DNA of 64,000 bases, from the NCBI RefSeq assembly GCF_030864005.1, contig NZ_CP132976.1, forward strand, positions 4,402,001 to 4,466,000. The letters are read 5' to 3'. This DNA is from Achromobacter seleniivolatilans (GTDB taxonomy: Bacteria > Pseudomonadota > Gammaproteobacteria > Burkholderiales > Burkholderiaceae_B). Of this stretch, positions 32,651-39,080 are shown piece by piece (the stretch's first letter is position 1; the number at the start of each line of letters is the position of its first letter). Under the pieces are notes generated by a model. That model was not told the DNA's origin. It searched no databases and saw only the letters and a program-made list of their open reading frames with translations. The translations under genes were made by a program, and so were the position numbers.

Positions 32651-34183
32651 TCAGCTCCAGATCAGCACGGCGCAGATCGTTGACACGAAGAGCGCAAGCA
32701 AGACAGGCAATAGCAGGGCGCGTACCAGTTCCAGCACGTTGACCCGCGCGAAACCCGCCACCGCGATCAGCGATGACCAGGCGATCAAGGTGCCGCCGCC
32801 CGTCCAGACCGCGCCCATCTGCCCCACGGCGGCCAGCGTTGCGGGGTCTACGCCCACCACCGGGCCCAGCGCGCCAGACAACGTTCCGGTCAGCGGCAAG
32901 CCGGCAAAACCGGAACCGTCGATGCCGGTGATCATGCCTACCAGCAGCACGCCGAACGCCACCAGGAAGTGGTTTTCAGGGATCAGGTGCTGGGCGGCGG
33001 AGATGGCTTCGAACAGCAGTCCTGGCGCCTGCGCTTGCGGCACGCCCAAGATCTGTGCAGCGGTTTCATTGGCGCCCACGAAAAAGAAGCCGGCAATCGG
33101 CAGCACCGAGCCCATGGCCTTGAAGGCGAATACAAAGCCATCGGTCACGTGCTCCGGACATACATCCAGCATCTTGCGGGGGCCTTCAGCCGCCAGCGTC
33201 ACCAGCATCATCACGACAAAGGCAACGCCGCCCACCAGCGCCGCCGCGTCGCCGCCGCGCAAGGCGGGCAGGGACGGGAACAGGCGGGGCAGCACCATGA
33301 CGGCGATCACGCCTAGAAAGGCCAGGGGCGTCACCACGGCAAAGGTTTTGGACCAGCGCACGCGCCGCCGCTCTTCTTCGTCCAGACCGGCGGTTTGGGG
33401 CAGCGACGGATTCGCGCCCATGGTGCCGCGGGCAAGTTCCGCCTTATCGAACGAACCGGAGTGCTCGATGCTGGCCAGGCTGCCGTCCTGCGCGCGCGCC
33501 TGCCATGCGTCCAGCAAAGCCGGATTGGCGGGCACGATGTGCTTGCGGATCAACAGATAGGCGGCCACCAGTGCCACCGCCCCCGTAATCAGCGACAGCA
33601 CCAGCGCCCGGTCCGCCACCACGGCGGCGCTGACTGCGGCGCCTGCCGCCTTGGCGCTGATGCTCGGTGCAACGCCGATCACATAGTCAGACGACAGAGC
33701 CATTCCCTGGCCGGCAATGGCGATGGCCATGGCGCCGGCCAAAGGCGGCAGTCCGGCAGCAATGGCCGCGGGCAGCAGAATGGCCGACACCAGAGGCACG
33801 GCGGGCGTCGGCCAGAAAAACAGTGAAATCACATACGTACAGAGGGCGATGATCACAAACGATGAATGCCCGCCCCGCATGACGCGGCGAAACGGCTGCA
33901 CCATGCGCACGTCCGCCTGCAACGTCTTTAACGCATTGAGCAGCGCGGTCATGAAGGTGATGACCAGAAAAATGTTGAAGAGCTCTTTGGCGGCGACAAA
34001 GCTTGCCGAGAAGATGCCGATCAGCGCGCTGATCGGGTTGCCTGTGATGGCCAGCACCACCAGGAATGTGCCAATTACCGATGGCACCACCACATTGGCC
34101 CGAAACACCATCGTCAAGATGATGGCGGCCACGCTGATCAGGTACATCCAATGAGCAGCATTGAGCACGACGTCCGATTGCAT
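32651..34183 (-). CDS. IT-superfamily permease (GntP/DcuC/CitM-like organic anion transporter)
   Basis: A 510-residue inner-membrane protein with about 12 hydrophobic segments and a central hydrophilic loop around residues 225-275. Segments such as GTFLVVLAITGNPISALIG, WPTPAVPLVSAILLPAAIAAG and MITGIDGSGFAGLPLTGTLSG look like the ion-transporter superfamily of carboxylate permeases (gluconate, citrate, C4-dicarboxylate). The exact family is not certain. It is divergent from the TauE-GntR operon and shares its 230-bp control region. It probably imports the substrate of the surrounding oxygenase system (inference). Confidence 0.75.
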   Translation of the reverse strand: MQSDVVLNAAHWMYLISVAAIILTMVFRANVVVPSVIGTFLVVLAITGNPISALIGIFSASFVAAKELFNIFLVITFMTALLNALKTLQADVRMVQPFRRVMRGGHSSFVIIALCTYVISLFFWPTPAVPLVSAILLPAAIAAGLPPLAGAMAIAIAGQGMALSSDYVIGVAPSISAKAAGAAVSAAVVADRALVLSLITGAVALVAAYLLIRKHIVPANPALLDAWQARAQDGSLASIEHSGSFDKAELARGTMGANPSLPQTAGLDEEERRRVRWSKTFAVVTPLAFLGVIAVMVLPRLFPSLPALRGGDAAALVGGVAFVVMMLVTLAAEGPRKMLDVCPEHVTDGFVFAFKAMGSVLPIAGFFFVGANETAAQILGVPQAQAPGLLFEAISAAQHLIPENHFLVAFGVLLVGMITGIDGSGFAGLPLTGTLSGALGPVVGVDPATLAAVGQMGAVWTGGGTLIAWSSLIAVAGFARVNVLELVRALLLPVLLALFVSTICAVLIWS

Positions 34184-34226
34184 GCGCGATTCCCCTTGTG
34201 ACGTGGCTGTTAGGTCGCCACAATCG

Positions 34227-34266
34227 GTATACTATATTTCGTTATGAGGCATACCAACCGAAATAT
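34227..34266. promoter_or_regulatory. Control region of the permease: GTATAC site and 8-bp inverted repeat
   Basis: GTATAC at 34227-34232 lies 44 nt upstream of the permease ATG. Next to it ATATTTCG (34234-34241) and CGAAATAT (34259-34266) form a perfect inverted repeat with a 17-nt spacer. The 230-bp interval to the TauE gene contains no gene. These are candidate binding sites for the GntR regulator encoded just downstream of tauE. Confidence 0.45.
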
Positions 34267-34384
34267 GCAGAGCCTAGGGAAACCGATAATTCTGAAAATT
34301 GCTTGAATATCGGCGTTAAATCAAGGGATTACCCTAGATTTTCAATTGATTGATCAGTCTGGGCATTTATTCGTTCAGACTATC

Positions 34385-34390
34385 GTATAC
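34385..34390. promoter_or_regulatory. GTATAC site before the TauE-GntR operon
   Basis: The palindrome GTATAC, within tatcgtatacatac, ends 23 nt before the tauE-like ATG. This is the same hexamer found ahead of the three other units of the region, consistent with autoregulation by the encoded GntR protein. Hexamers also occur in coding sequence here, so this single site is weak evidence. Confidence 0.35.
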
Positions 34391-34413
34391 ATACATTACG
34401 GATCTTCCCCTGC

Positions 34414-35154
34414 ATGCCCGCTGCACTGTCATTCCCCGATGTTTGGCACTACGCCGCCATGGCGCTGGTTGTCTTTGGCGCCGCCGTGGCGCAAGGGGTG
34501 GGGGGCATTGGTTTCGCAATGTTTGCCGCGCCTGTTGCGGCCATGTTTTTTCCCCAGCTGGCGCCCGGCCCTTTGCTGACATTGGGCGGTTTCATTTCGC
34601 TGCTGACTGCGCTGCGCGAACGTTCGGCAATCGACTGGTCCGCAGTGTCGTATGCGCTGGCGGGCCGCGCCGTCGGCACCTTGATTGCCATCTACGCCAT
34701 GGCGCGTTTTGCGCCGCAGGCGCTGGGCGTGCTGTTCGCCTGCCTGATTCTGGCTGCTGTCGCACTTAGCGTGGCGGGCCTGCGCTTTGCCGCTACGCCG
34801 GGAAGAGTATCGGGCGCGGGGGTCGCGTCCGGCATCATGGGCACGATGACGTCCGTAGGCGCGCCCCCGATCGCCATTGTGTTGCAGCACGCTGCGCCGC
34901 CACGGTTGCGCGCTACGCTGGGCATTGTGCTGTTTCTGGGATCGATCTTTTCTCTGGCCATGCTGGCGGCGACCGGCCGGTATACCGGCTACCACGCCGG
35001 TTTGGCGCTTAGCCTGGCGCCCTTTCTGCTGGCTGGTTTTGCGGTCTCCAACCGGCTGCGCACCCTATTGCCGCCGCATGCCGTGCGCAACGTGCTGCTA
35101 GCCGTCTGCGCACTTGGCGCTGTGGGGGTGCTGGTCAAAGCCTGGGCCAGCTGA
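34414..35154 (+). CDS. TauE/SafE family membrane exporter
   Basis: A 246-residue polytopic protein with about eight hydrophobic segments. The N-terminal half has VVFGAAVAQGVGGIGFAMFAAPVAAMFFP and the second half GVASGIMGTMTSVGAPPIAIVLQH, the repeated glycine-rich signatures of PF01925. Family members export sulfite, sulfoacetate or other organic anions. The stop codon overlaps the first base of the GntR gene (TGATG), so the two are co-expressed. Substrate unknown. Confidence 0.85.
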   Translation: MPAALSFPDVWHYAAMALVVFGAAVAQGVGGIGFAMFAAPVAAMFFPQLAPGPLLTLGGFISLLTALRERSAIDWSAVSYALAGRAVGTLIAIYAMARFAPQALGVLFACLILAAVALSVAGLRFAATPGRVSGAGVASGIMGTMTSVGAPPIAIVLQHAAPPRLRATLGIVLFLGSIFSLAMLAATGRYTGYHAGLALSLAPFLLAGFAVSNRLRTLLPPHAVRNVLLAVCALGAVGVLVKAWAS

Positions 35155-35936
35155 TGCGGCGCATGGCTACACCCGGTAATACAATGGAGACTGTATCCAT
35201 TAATCCAACTCTGCTCGCCATGACAACTTCGCCCGTCAGCCCGCAAGCCGTCGCAACGCATTCTTCCGCTCCGCTGAAGATTGGCGAGCAGCATCCGCAG
35301 TTGTTCGCCGTCATTCGCGACAAGCTGCGCGAACGCATCTTGAGCGGCGAATTCACGCCGGGCGATCGCCTGGTGGAAGGGCGGCTGTCCGAGGAAATGG
35401 GCGTATCGCGCATTCCGGTGCGCGAGGCGCTGCGCGCGCTGGCCGCTGAAGGCTTGGTCACGATCGAACCCCGGCGGGGCGCTTCTGTATCGGTACTGTC
35501 CGATGCAGTGGCCTATGACATGGTGGAAGTGCGCGCCACGCTGGAAGGGCTGAACGCCAAGCTGGCGGCGCAACGCCGTGACGCGAAAACAGTCGAACGG
35601 TTGCAGGCGTTCCTGCGCGAGGGCACGGAAGCCGCCCGCAGCGAGCAGCTGGACAAATTCCTGGCCTTGAATTCGCAGTTTCATGAAATGCTGGCGACCA
35701 TCGGCGGCAACATGGTCCTGACCGATCTGATGCGCTCTTTGCGCGACCGCACGGCCCTGTTGTTCGCGCCCAGCAATATGCACCGTGCCAAAGCCAACTG
35801 GGACGAGCACTCTCAGATTCTGAATGCGGTCATCGCCGGCAATGGGGATCTGGCGGCGTTGCTGGCCAGCCAGCATGTGCATAACGCGGCTAAGGCCTAC
35901 ACCGAAGCGCAACAGCAGCACGCCGCGAACGGCTAG
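35154..35936 (+). CDS. GntR family regulator, FadR/FCD subfamily
   Basis: DNA-binding regulator of up to 260 residues. The winged helix contains IRDKLRERILSGEFTPGDRLVEGRLSEEMG in outline, with VSRIPVREALRALAAEGLV as the recognition part. The FCD effector domain has the usual ligand positions (LNSQFHEML, DEHSQIL and SQHVHNAAK histidines). ATG at 35154 overlaps tauE. ATG at 35220 is an alternative that would leave a site reading GGTAATACAATG in the leader. It is the obvious candidate regulator of the GTATAC-marked units around it. Confidence 0.9.
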   Translation: MRRMATPGNTMETVSINPTLLAMTTSPVSPQAVATHSSAPLKIGEQHPQLFAVIRDKLRERILSGEFTPGDRLVEGRLSEEMGVSRIPVREALRALAAEGLVTIEPRRGASVSVLSDAVAYDMVEVRATLEGLNAKLAAQRRDAKTVERLQAFLREGTEAARSEQLDKFLALNSQFHEMLATIGGNMVLTDLMRSLRDRTALLFAPSNMHRAKANWDEHSQILNAVIAGNGDLAALLASQHVHNAAKAYTEAQQQHAANG

Positions 35937-35963
35937 GCGGCGCGCTGGGCCCGGGCTGCCACT

Positions 35964-36305
35964 TCAGGTTGACGCCTCAACCCGGTCTGCGGACGTGCCC
36001 GCCACCACCCCTTTGCCGTTCTGAACAACCCACGAAACCTTGACGTCGCCAGTCACAAACGTCTGGCACGCCATGCGATAGCCAGCCTCGAAGTCTTCGG
36101 GGCGCAGGTGCTTGCGCTCTTTCGGCTTGATCGCGTCGGTATGTTCCAACCCTTCTTCGATGCGGCATTTACATGTGCCGCACAGGCCGCCTCCGCATTT
36201 GAACGGGATGCCGCCTTTTTCCTTCAGCGATACACGTAGCAGATTGCTGTTTTCAGGCGCCGTGGCTATCAGACCGCCGTTGGACAGAAAGGTAATCTGG
36301 ACCAT
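35964..36305 (-). CDS. Plant-type [2Fe-2S] ferredoxin (second of pair)
   Basis: A 113-residue electron carrier. The cluster ligands are seen as CGGGLCGTC (C-x4-C-x2-C) followed by a fourth cysteine in YRMACQTFV. It starts 5 nt after the small unknown protein gene and is the last gene of the four-gene diiron-oxygenase operon. It converges with the GntR gene, only 27 nt apart. It presumably passes electrons to the oxygenase. Why the operon needs two ferredoxins is not clear. Confidence 0.92.
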   Translation of the reverse strand: MVQITFLSNGGLIATAPENSNLLRVSLKEKGGIPFKCGGGLCGTCKCRIEEGLEHTDAIKPKERKHLRPEDFEAGYRMACQTFVTGDVKVSWVVQNGKGVVAGTSADRVEAST

Positions 36306-36310
36306 AGCGT

Positions 36311-36673
36311 TCAGTGCTCCATGAACACGGTTTCGGAGCCAGAACCTGGGGCGGCTCCGGCCGCATCGTTTGTCCGCAGCGTTAACGTTGATTCCATGCT
36401 GCCAAAGCGCGTCAGATGACCAAGCTCCTTGCGGGCGGCCTCTATCGATGCGAATTTTTCCAGGAACTTGGACGGCACGCGATTCACCACATACGGCGGC
36501 GTTTCCTCCGTCACGATCAGGCGAATGTCGCCCTGCAACCGGGCGATGCTGAACACCGCCAGCGCGCGTCCGTAAAACACGTAGTCATACGTCTCGATAA
36601 TGTCGACCTCTGCACCGACCTCGGTGCGAAACACGCCTGGTTTGCTCGTCAGAATCACGTATACGGGGTCCAT
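36311..36673 (-). CDS. Small unknown protein between two ferredoxin genes
   Basis: I do not recognise this 120-residue protein. It begins MDPVYVILTSKPGVFRTEVG and has a predicted mixed alpha/beta core (IIETYDYVFYGRALAVFSIA, then IRLIVTEETPPYVVNRVPSKF) and a low-complexity tail. There are no cysteines, no signal peptide and no membrane segment. It is separated by 5 nt from each ferredoxin gene, so it is surely co-translated with them. By position it could be a coupling or effector subunit of the oxygenase, or a ferredoxin chaperone (inference). Confidence 0.75.
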   Translation of the reverse strand: MDPVYVILTSKPGVFRTEVGAEVDIIETYDYVFYGRALAVFSIARLQGDIRLIVTEETPPYVVNRVPSKFLEKFASIEAARKELGHLTRFGSMESTLTLRTNDAAGAAPGSGSETVFMEH

Positions 36674-36678
36674 CGCCG

Positions 36679-36978
36679 CTATGCCTCCACGTCCTGAAGC
36701 AGCTCAATGTCATTGTTGAGCCAAAGCTGGCAGGCCAGCCGGTAGCCTTCGCCGACGCGTTCGCCCAACTGCTTTTTTTCTTTCCAATTCACCGGCGGCA
36801 GATGCTCGGCGCCAGCCAGCACGCGGCAAGCGCATTTGGCGCATTTGCCCATGCCGCATTCATAACGCAGGTGGGGAAACGGGAACTGCTTGATGCCGGC
36901 CCGCACCACCAGGTTGGTGTTGTCCTTCACCTCGCCGGTGTAGGTCTGGCCGCCTTTATGAAATACAACGGTAGGCAT
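36679..36978 (-). CDS. Plant-type [2Fe-2S] ferredoxin (first of pair)
   Basis: A 99-residue electron carrier with ligands CGMGKCAKC (C-x4-C-x2-C) and a final cysteine in YRLACQLW. MPTVVFHKGGQ at 36978 is taken as the start, because upstream residues (to 37041) are arginine-rich and unlike a ferredoxin. It lies 74 nt downstream of the diiron oxygenase gene and 5 nt before the unknown small gene. Its sequence differs enough from the second ferredoxin that it is not a recent duplicate. Confidence 0.92.
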   Translation of the reverse strand: MPTVVFHKGGQTYTGEVKDNTNLVVRAGIKQFPFPHLRYECGMGKCAKCACRVLAGAEHLPPVNWKEKKQLGERVGEGYRLACQLWLNNDIELLQDVEA

Positions 36979-37052
36979 AAGTCTGTCGTCCAGGATCTGG
37001 GACCGGCCAGGCCGCGCGGCACGCAGGCCGGCGCGGCGCAAGCCAGAGAAAG

Positions 37053-37784
37053 TCAGGCGGCCAGGCCCAGTTCGGGCAGCTTGATTTCCTGCTGCACGTA
37101 GTCGGTGTAGAGCGCCGTGGTGTAGAGCAAGCGCATCTGCGCACCGATCTCGCAGATCTTCAGGCAGCGTTGTTGCAGCTCTACCGTATTGGCATGCTCC
37201 AGCACAATCTGATAACCGCGTTCGCCATGGATTTCGTCTGACACGATGTGCAGGTCAAAAAATTCGACCTCTTCGTCGGTAAATCCATACTTTTCACGCA
37301 AGGTCGGCGTCTGCTTGCGGTAAATGGACGGCACCTGCGATTCCAGGCCCACCACCAGACCGGCCACGGCCACGATGGGGTCCTCGCGCATGGCCACGGC
37401 ATAACACCAGCTTTGCAAGGCACGCGTGGTGGGCGACATATTGTCGGGATTCGTGACCCGTTCGCGAGTGGTGCCGCAGGCTTCGGCAAATCGGATCAGC
37501 AGGTCGGTATGGCGATCGCCGCCGATTTCCTCTTCGTACATGTTGGCCAGCAGGAAATCCTTGGCCTCGGTGTACGTGTCGGGCGTGCGGGCGTACAGAT
37601 AACCCAGGTAGTCCGCAAACGGACCGACATAGTGATAGTGGTTTTCTGCCCAACGCTGCAAATGCTGGCGGCTGAGCTTGCCTTCGGCCCAGGCAATGGA
37701 AAAGGGCGACGCGTTAGCGCTTTTGCCCTTGATCGCGTTTTCCAACGCGGTACGGAATTCATCTCGGTTCATCAGTTCTGCCAT
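37053..37784 (-). CDS. Heme-oxygenase-like diiron oxygenase (HDO; TenA/PqqC/CADD fold)
   Basis: A 243-residue all-helical protein that annotation pipelines would probably call TenA- or PqqC-like. It carries the full HDO metal-ligand pattern: Glu85-x6-His92 (EEIGGDRH), Glu148 (VGLESQ), and His179-x3-Asp183-x2-His186 (HIVSDEIH). The spacings equal those of CADD (E81, H88, E142, H174, D178, H181). True PqqC and TenA proteins lack this set. HDOs activate oxygen on a diiron centre for N-oxygenation, C-C cleavage or decarboxylation. It is the first gene of a tight operon with two ferredoxins. Substrate unknown. Confidence 0.85.
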   Translation of the reverse strand: MAELMNRDEFRTALENAIKGKSANASPFSIAWAEGKLSRQHLQRWAENHYHYVGPFADYLGYLYARTPDTYTEAKDFLLANMYEEEIGGDRHTDLLIRFAEACGTTRERVTNPDNMSPTTRALQSWCYAVAMREDPIVAVAGLVVGLESQVPSIYRKQTPTLREKYGFTDEEVEFFDLHIVSDEIHGERGYQIVLEHANTVELQQRCLKICEIGAQMRLLYTTALYTDYVQQEIKLPELGLAA

Positions 37785-37837
37785 GACGCGCTCCAGTCCA
37801 GTGGGAGAGATTCCAGGCTGAAGCCAGCCCGGCCATG

Positions 37838-37852
37838 ATGAACATTGTATAC
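37838..37852 (-). promoter_or_regulatory. Candidate operator of the diiron oxygenase operon (shared 15-mer)
   Basis: The sequence atgaacattgtatac is identical to that before the aldehyde dehydrogenase unit, in the same orientation relative to the gene and at a similar distance (GTATAC 63 nt upstream of the ATG here, 68 nt there). A 15-nt identity at matching positions is unlikely by chance and indicates a common regulator. Confidence 0.6.
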
Positions 37853-38011
37853 CGTCTACTGTTTTGAACCGCTAGGGCAATCCCGAAGAAAACGGCTGGG
37901 GATAGGGACAGAGTGTTTGATTTCAATCACTTGGGCGCGGATGAGTAGGGGTAGACCCTAAGTCATCTTGGAAGTACAATGAATACACTTTCAATGCAAT
38001 ACGGAAATACC

Positions 38012-38227
38012 ATGAACACTCGCCACCCTCTCGGAGACACCCCGATCGGCCAGCAACTGCTGACGCATTACGCCCGCCGCGACGCCGTGCGCCACGCGAC
38101 TCCCTTGTTTCCGTCGTCCTGGACCGAACTGTTTGCCCCGTTCCGCAACGCCCGTCTGCAACCCCTGCGCGCAGCCGCGCCCGCAGCGCGCCGCAACAGC
38201 GACGAGCCGGTCTGCCAAGCAGGCTGA
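38012..38227 (+). CDS. Small hypothetical protein
   Basis: A possible gene of 71 residues starting MNTRHPLGDTPIGQQLLTHYARRD, with an arginine- and alanine-rich second half. It has no recognised domain, membrane segment or signal. Another ATG lies 11 codons upstream (37979), within a sequence with little ribosome-binding potential. It is flanked by gaps on both sides and converges on the DUF2809 gene. The GC pattern looks coding, but the evidence is modest. Confidence 0.45.
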   Translation: MNTRHPLGDTPIGQQLLTHYARRDAVRHATPLFPSSWTELFAPFRNARLQPLRAAAPAARRNSDEPVCQAG

Positions 38228-38241
38228 GTCTTGATGGAAGC

Positions 38242-38257
38242 CGGGGCGGATGCCCCG
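38242..38257. terminator. Weak hairpin between convergent small genes
   Basis: CGGGGC, a 4-nt loop and GCCCCG form a 6-bp GC stem in the 50-nt space between the convergent genes ending at 38227 and 38278. No U tract follows on either strand, so intrinsic termination is doubtful. Confidence 0.3.
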
Positions 38258-38277
38258 TCCGAAACGCCCCGCGCGGT

Positions 38278-38709
38278 TTAGCGGCGGGCGCGCAAACTGG
38301 CCCGTTGCCGCGCGTCCGCCAAGGCGGCGGTTTGCTGGCGGCGCTCATTGCCTAACGCTAGTACCAACACCAATGCGAAGCCGACGGTGTAGGCCAGCAC
38401 ATCCCACCAGTCAGGCACGCTGCCCAAGATGATGCGCAGTACCGGCTGCTCGATGCGCCACCCAAAGTGCTGCGCCAGGTACTGGGCAAACTCCACGGCG
38501 TAGCCGGTCAGCAACGCTGCCACCGCGAGCGGCAGGACGTTCGCGCGAATCACGGTCCGGTAAACCAGATACACCCAGCCCACCGCCACCACATCGCCCA
38601 CGAATCCGCGCAAGAAAGGATACGGCGCGCCATACATGGCAATCAGCGCCAGCAGCGCGGTCACGGCGAGCAGGGCGGCAAACGCGCGCCCATTGAAAGT
38701 CAGGGTCAT
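38278..38709 (-). CDS. DUF2809 family small membrane protein
   Basis: A protein of about 143 residues with four hydrophobic segments (FAALLAVTALLALIAMYGA, VVAVGWVYLVYRTVI, LAVAALLTGYAVEFAQYL, WDVLAYTVGFALVLVLALG). The GYAVEFAQYLAQHFGWRI and LGSVPDWWDVLAYTVG motifs resemble DUF2809/VanZ-like membrane proteins. Function unknown. ATG at 38709 is preferred over an upstream TTG at 38718. It stands alone. Confidence 0.75.
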   Translation of the reverse strand: MTLTFNGRAFAALLAVTALLALIAMYGAPYPFLRGFVGDVVAVGWVYLVYRTVIRANVLPLAVAALLTGYAVEFAQYLAQHFGWRIEQPVLRIILGSVPDWWDVLAYTVGFALVLVLALGNERRQQTAALADARQRASLRARR

Positions 38710-38870
38710 GGCTACCAAAAGAGACAGTATTGAGACGGCCGGAACGGACCGCGTGCAGGGATCGGCGCACGGGGTTCACGACGTGGCCCAGACGACCTGA
38801 GCCACCGGGGAGGGTACTAGAAAAATCCGGGAAAACCCGACAATCAGAGCCGGCTCGGTGTCACCAAAAG

Positions 38871-38935
38871 TTATCCCAGGTTATCCACCGGGTATCCACT
38901 GGCTATTCACCGGCTTACCCACAGAGTTATCCACG
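38871..38935 (+). repeat. Array of six DnaA-box-like motifs with about 11-bp period
   Basis: Six same-orientation 9-mers related to TTATCCACA: ttatcccag (38871), ttatccacc (38881), gtatccact (38892), ctattcacc (38903), ttacccaca (38915) and ttatccacg (38927), spaced 10, 11, 11, 12 and 12 nt. This is about one helical turn each, so all face the same side of the DNA. It lies in the 371-bp gap between the DUF2809 and MFS_3 genes. That gap otherwise shows nothing recognisable. No dnaA, dnaN or partition gene is nearby. Confidence 0.55.
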
Positions 38936-39080
38936 GGACGGGCTCGGAGCGCGCGTTGGTAAAGAGATTGCGCGCAGTTGGCGTTTCCCATTGAAGCGCA
39001 CCCGCCCCCAATTAAGGCGTACCATTAACCGACTCAAACCCCACCCGATTTCAGGGTAAAAAAGACGCCCCCGAGCCACT

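Noticed and set aside
37053..37784. Thiaminase II (TenA) or PQQ synthase (PqqC) assignment
   Set aside because: No thiamine or PQQ genes nearby, and the full six-residue HDO metal-binding pattern is present.
38871..38935. Interpretation of the DnaA-box array as the chromosomal origin
   Set aside because: No dnaA, dnaN, parAB or gidA genes, and no convincing AT-rich unwinding element directly beside it; kept only as a DnaA-binding candidate.
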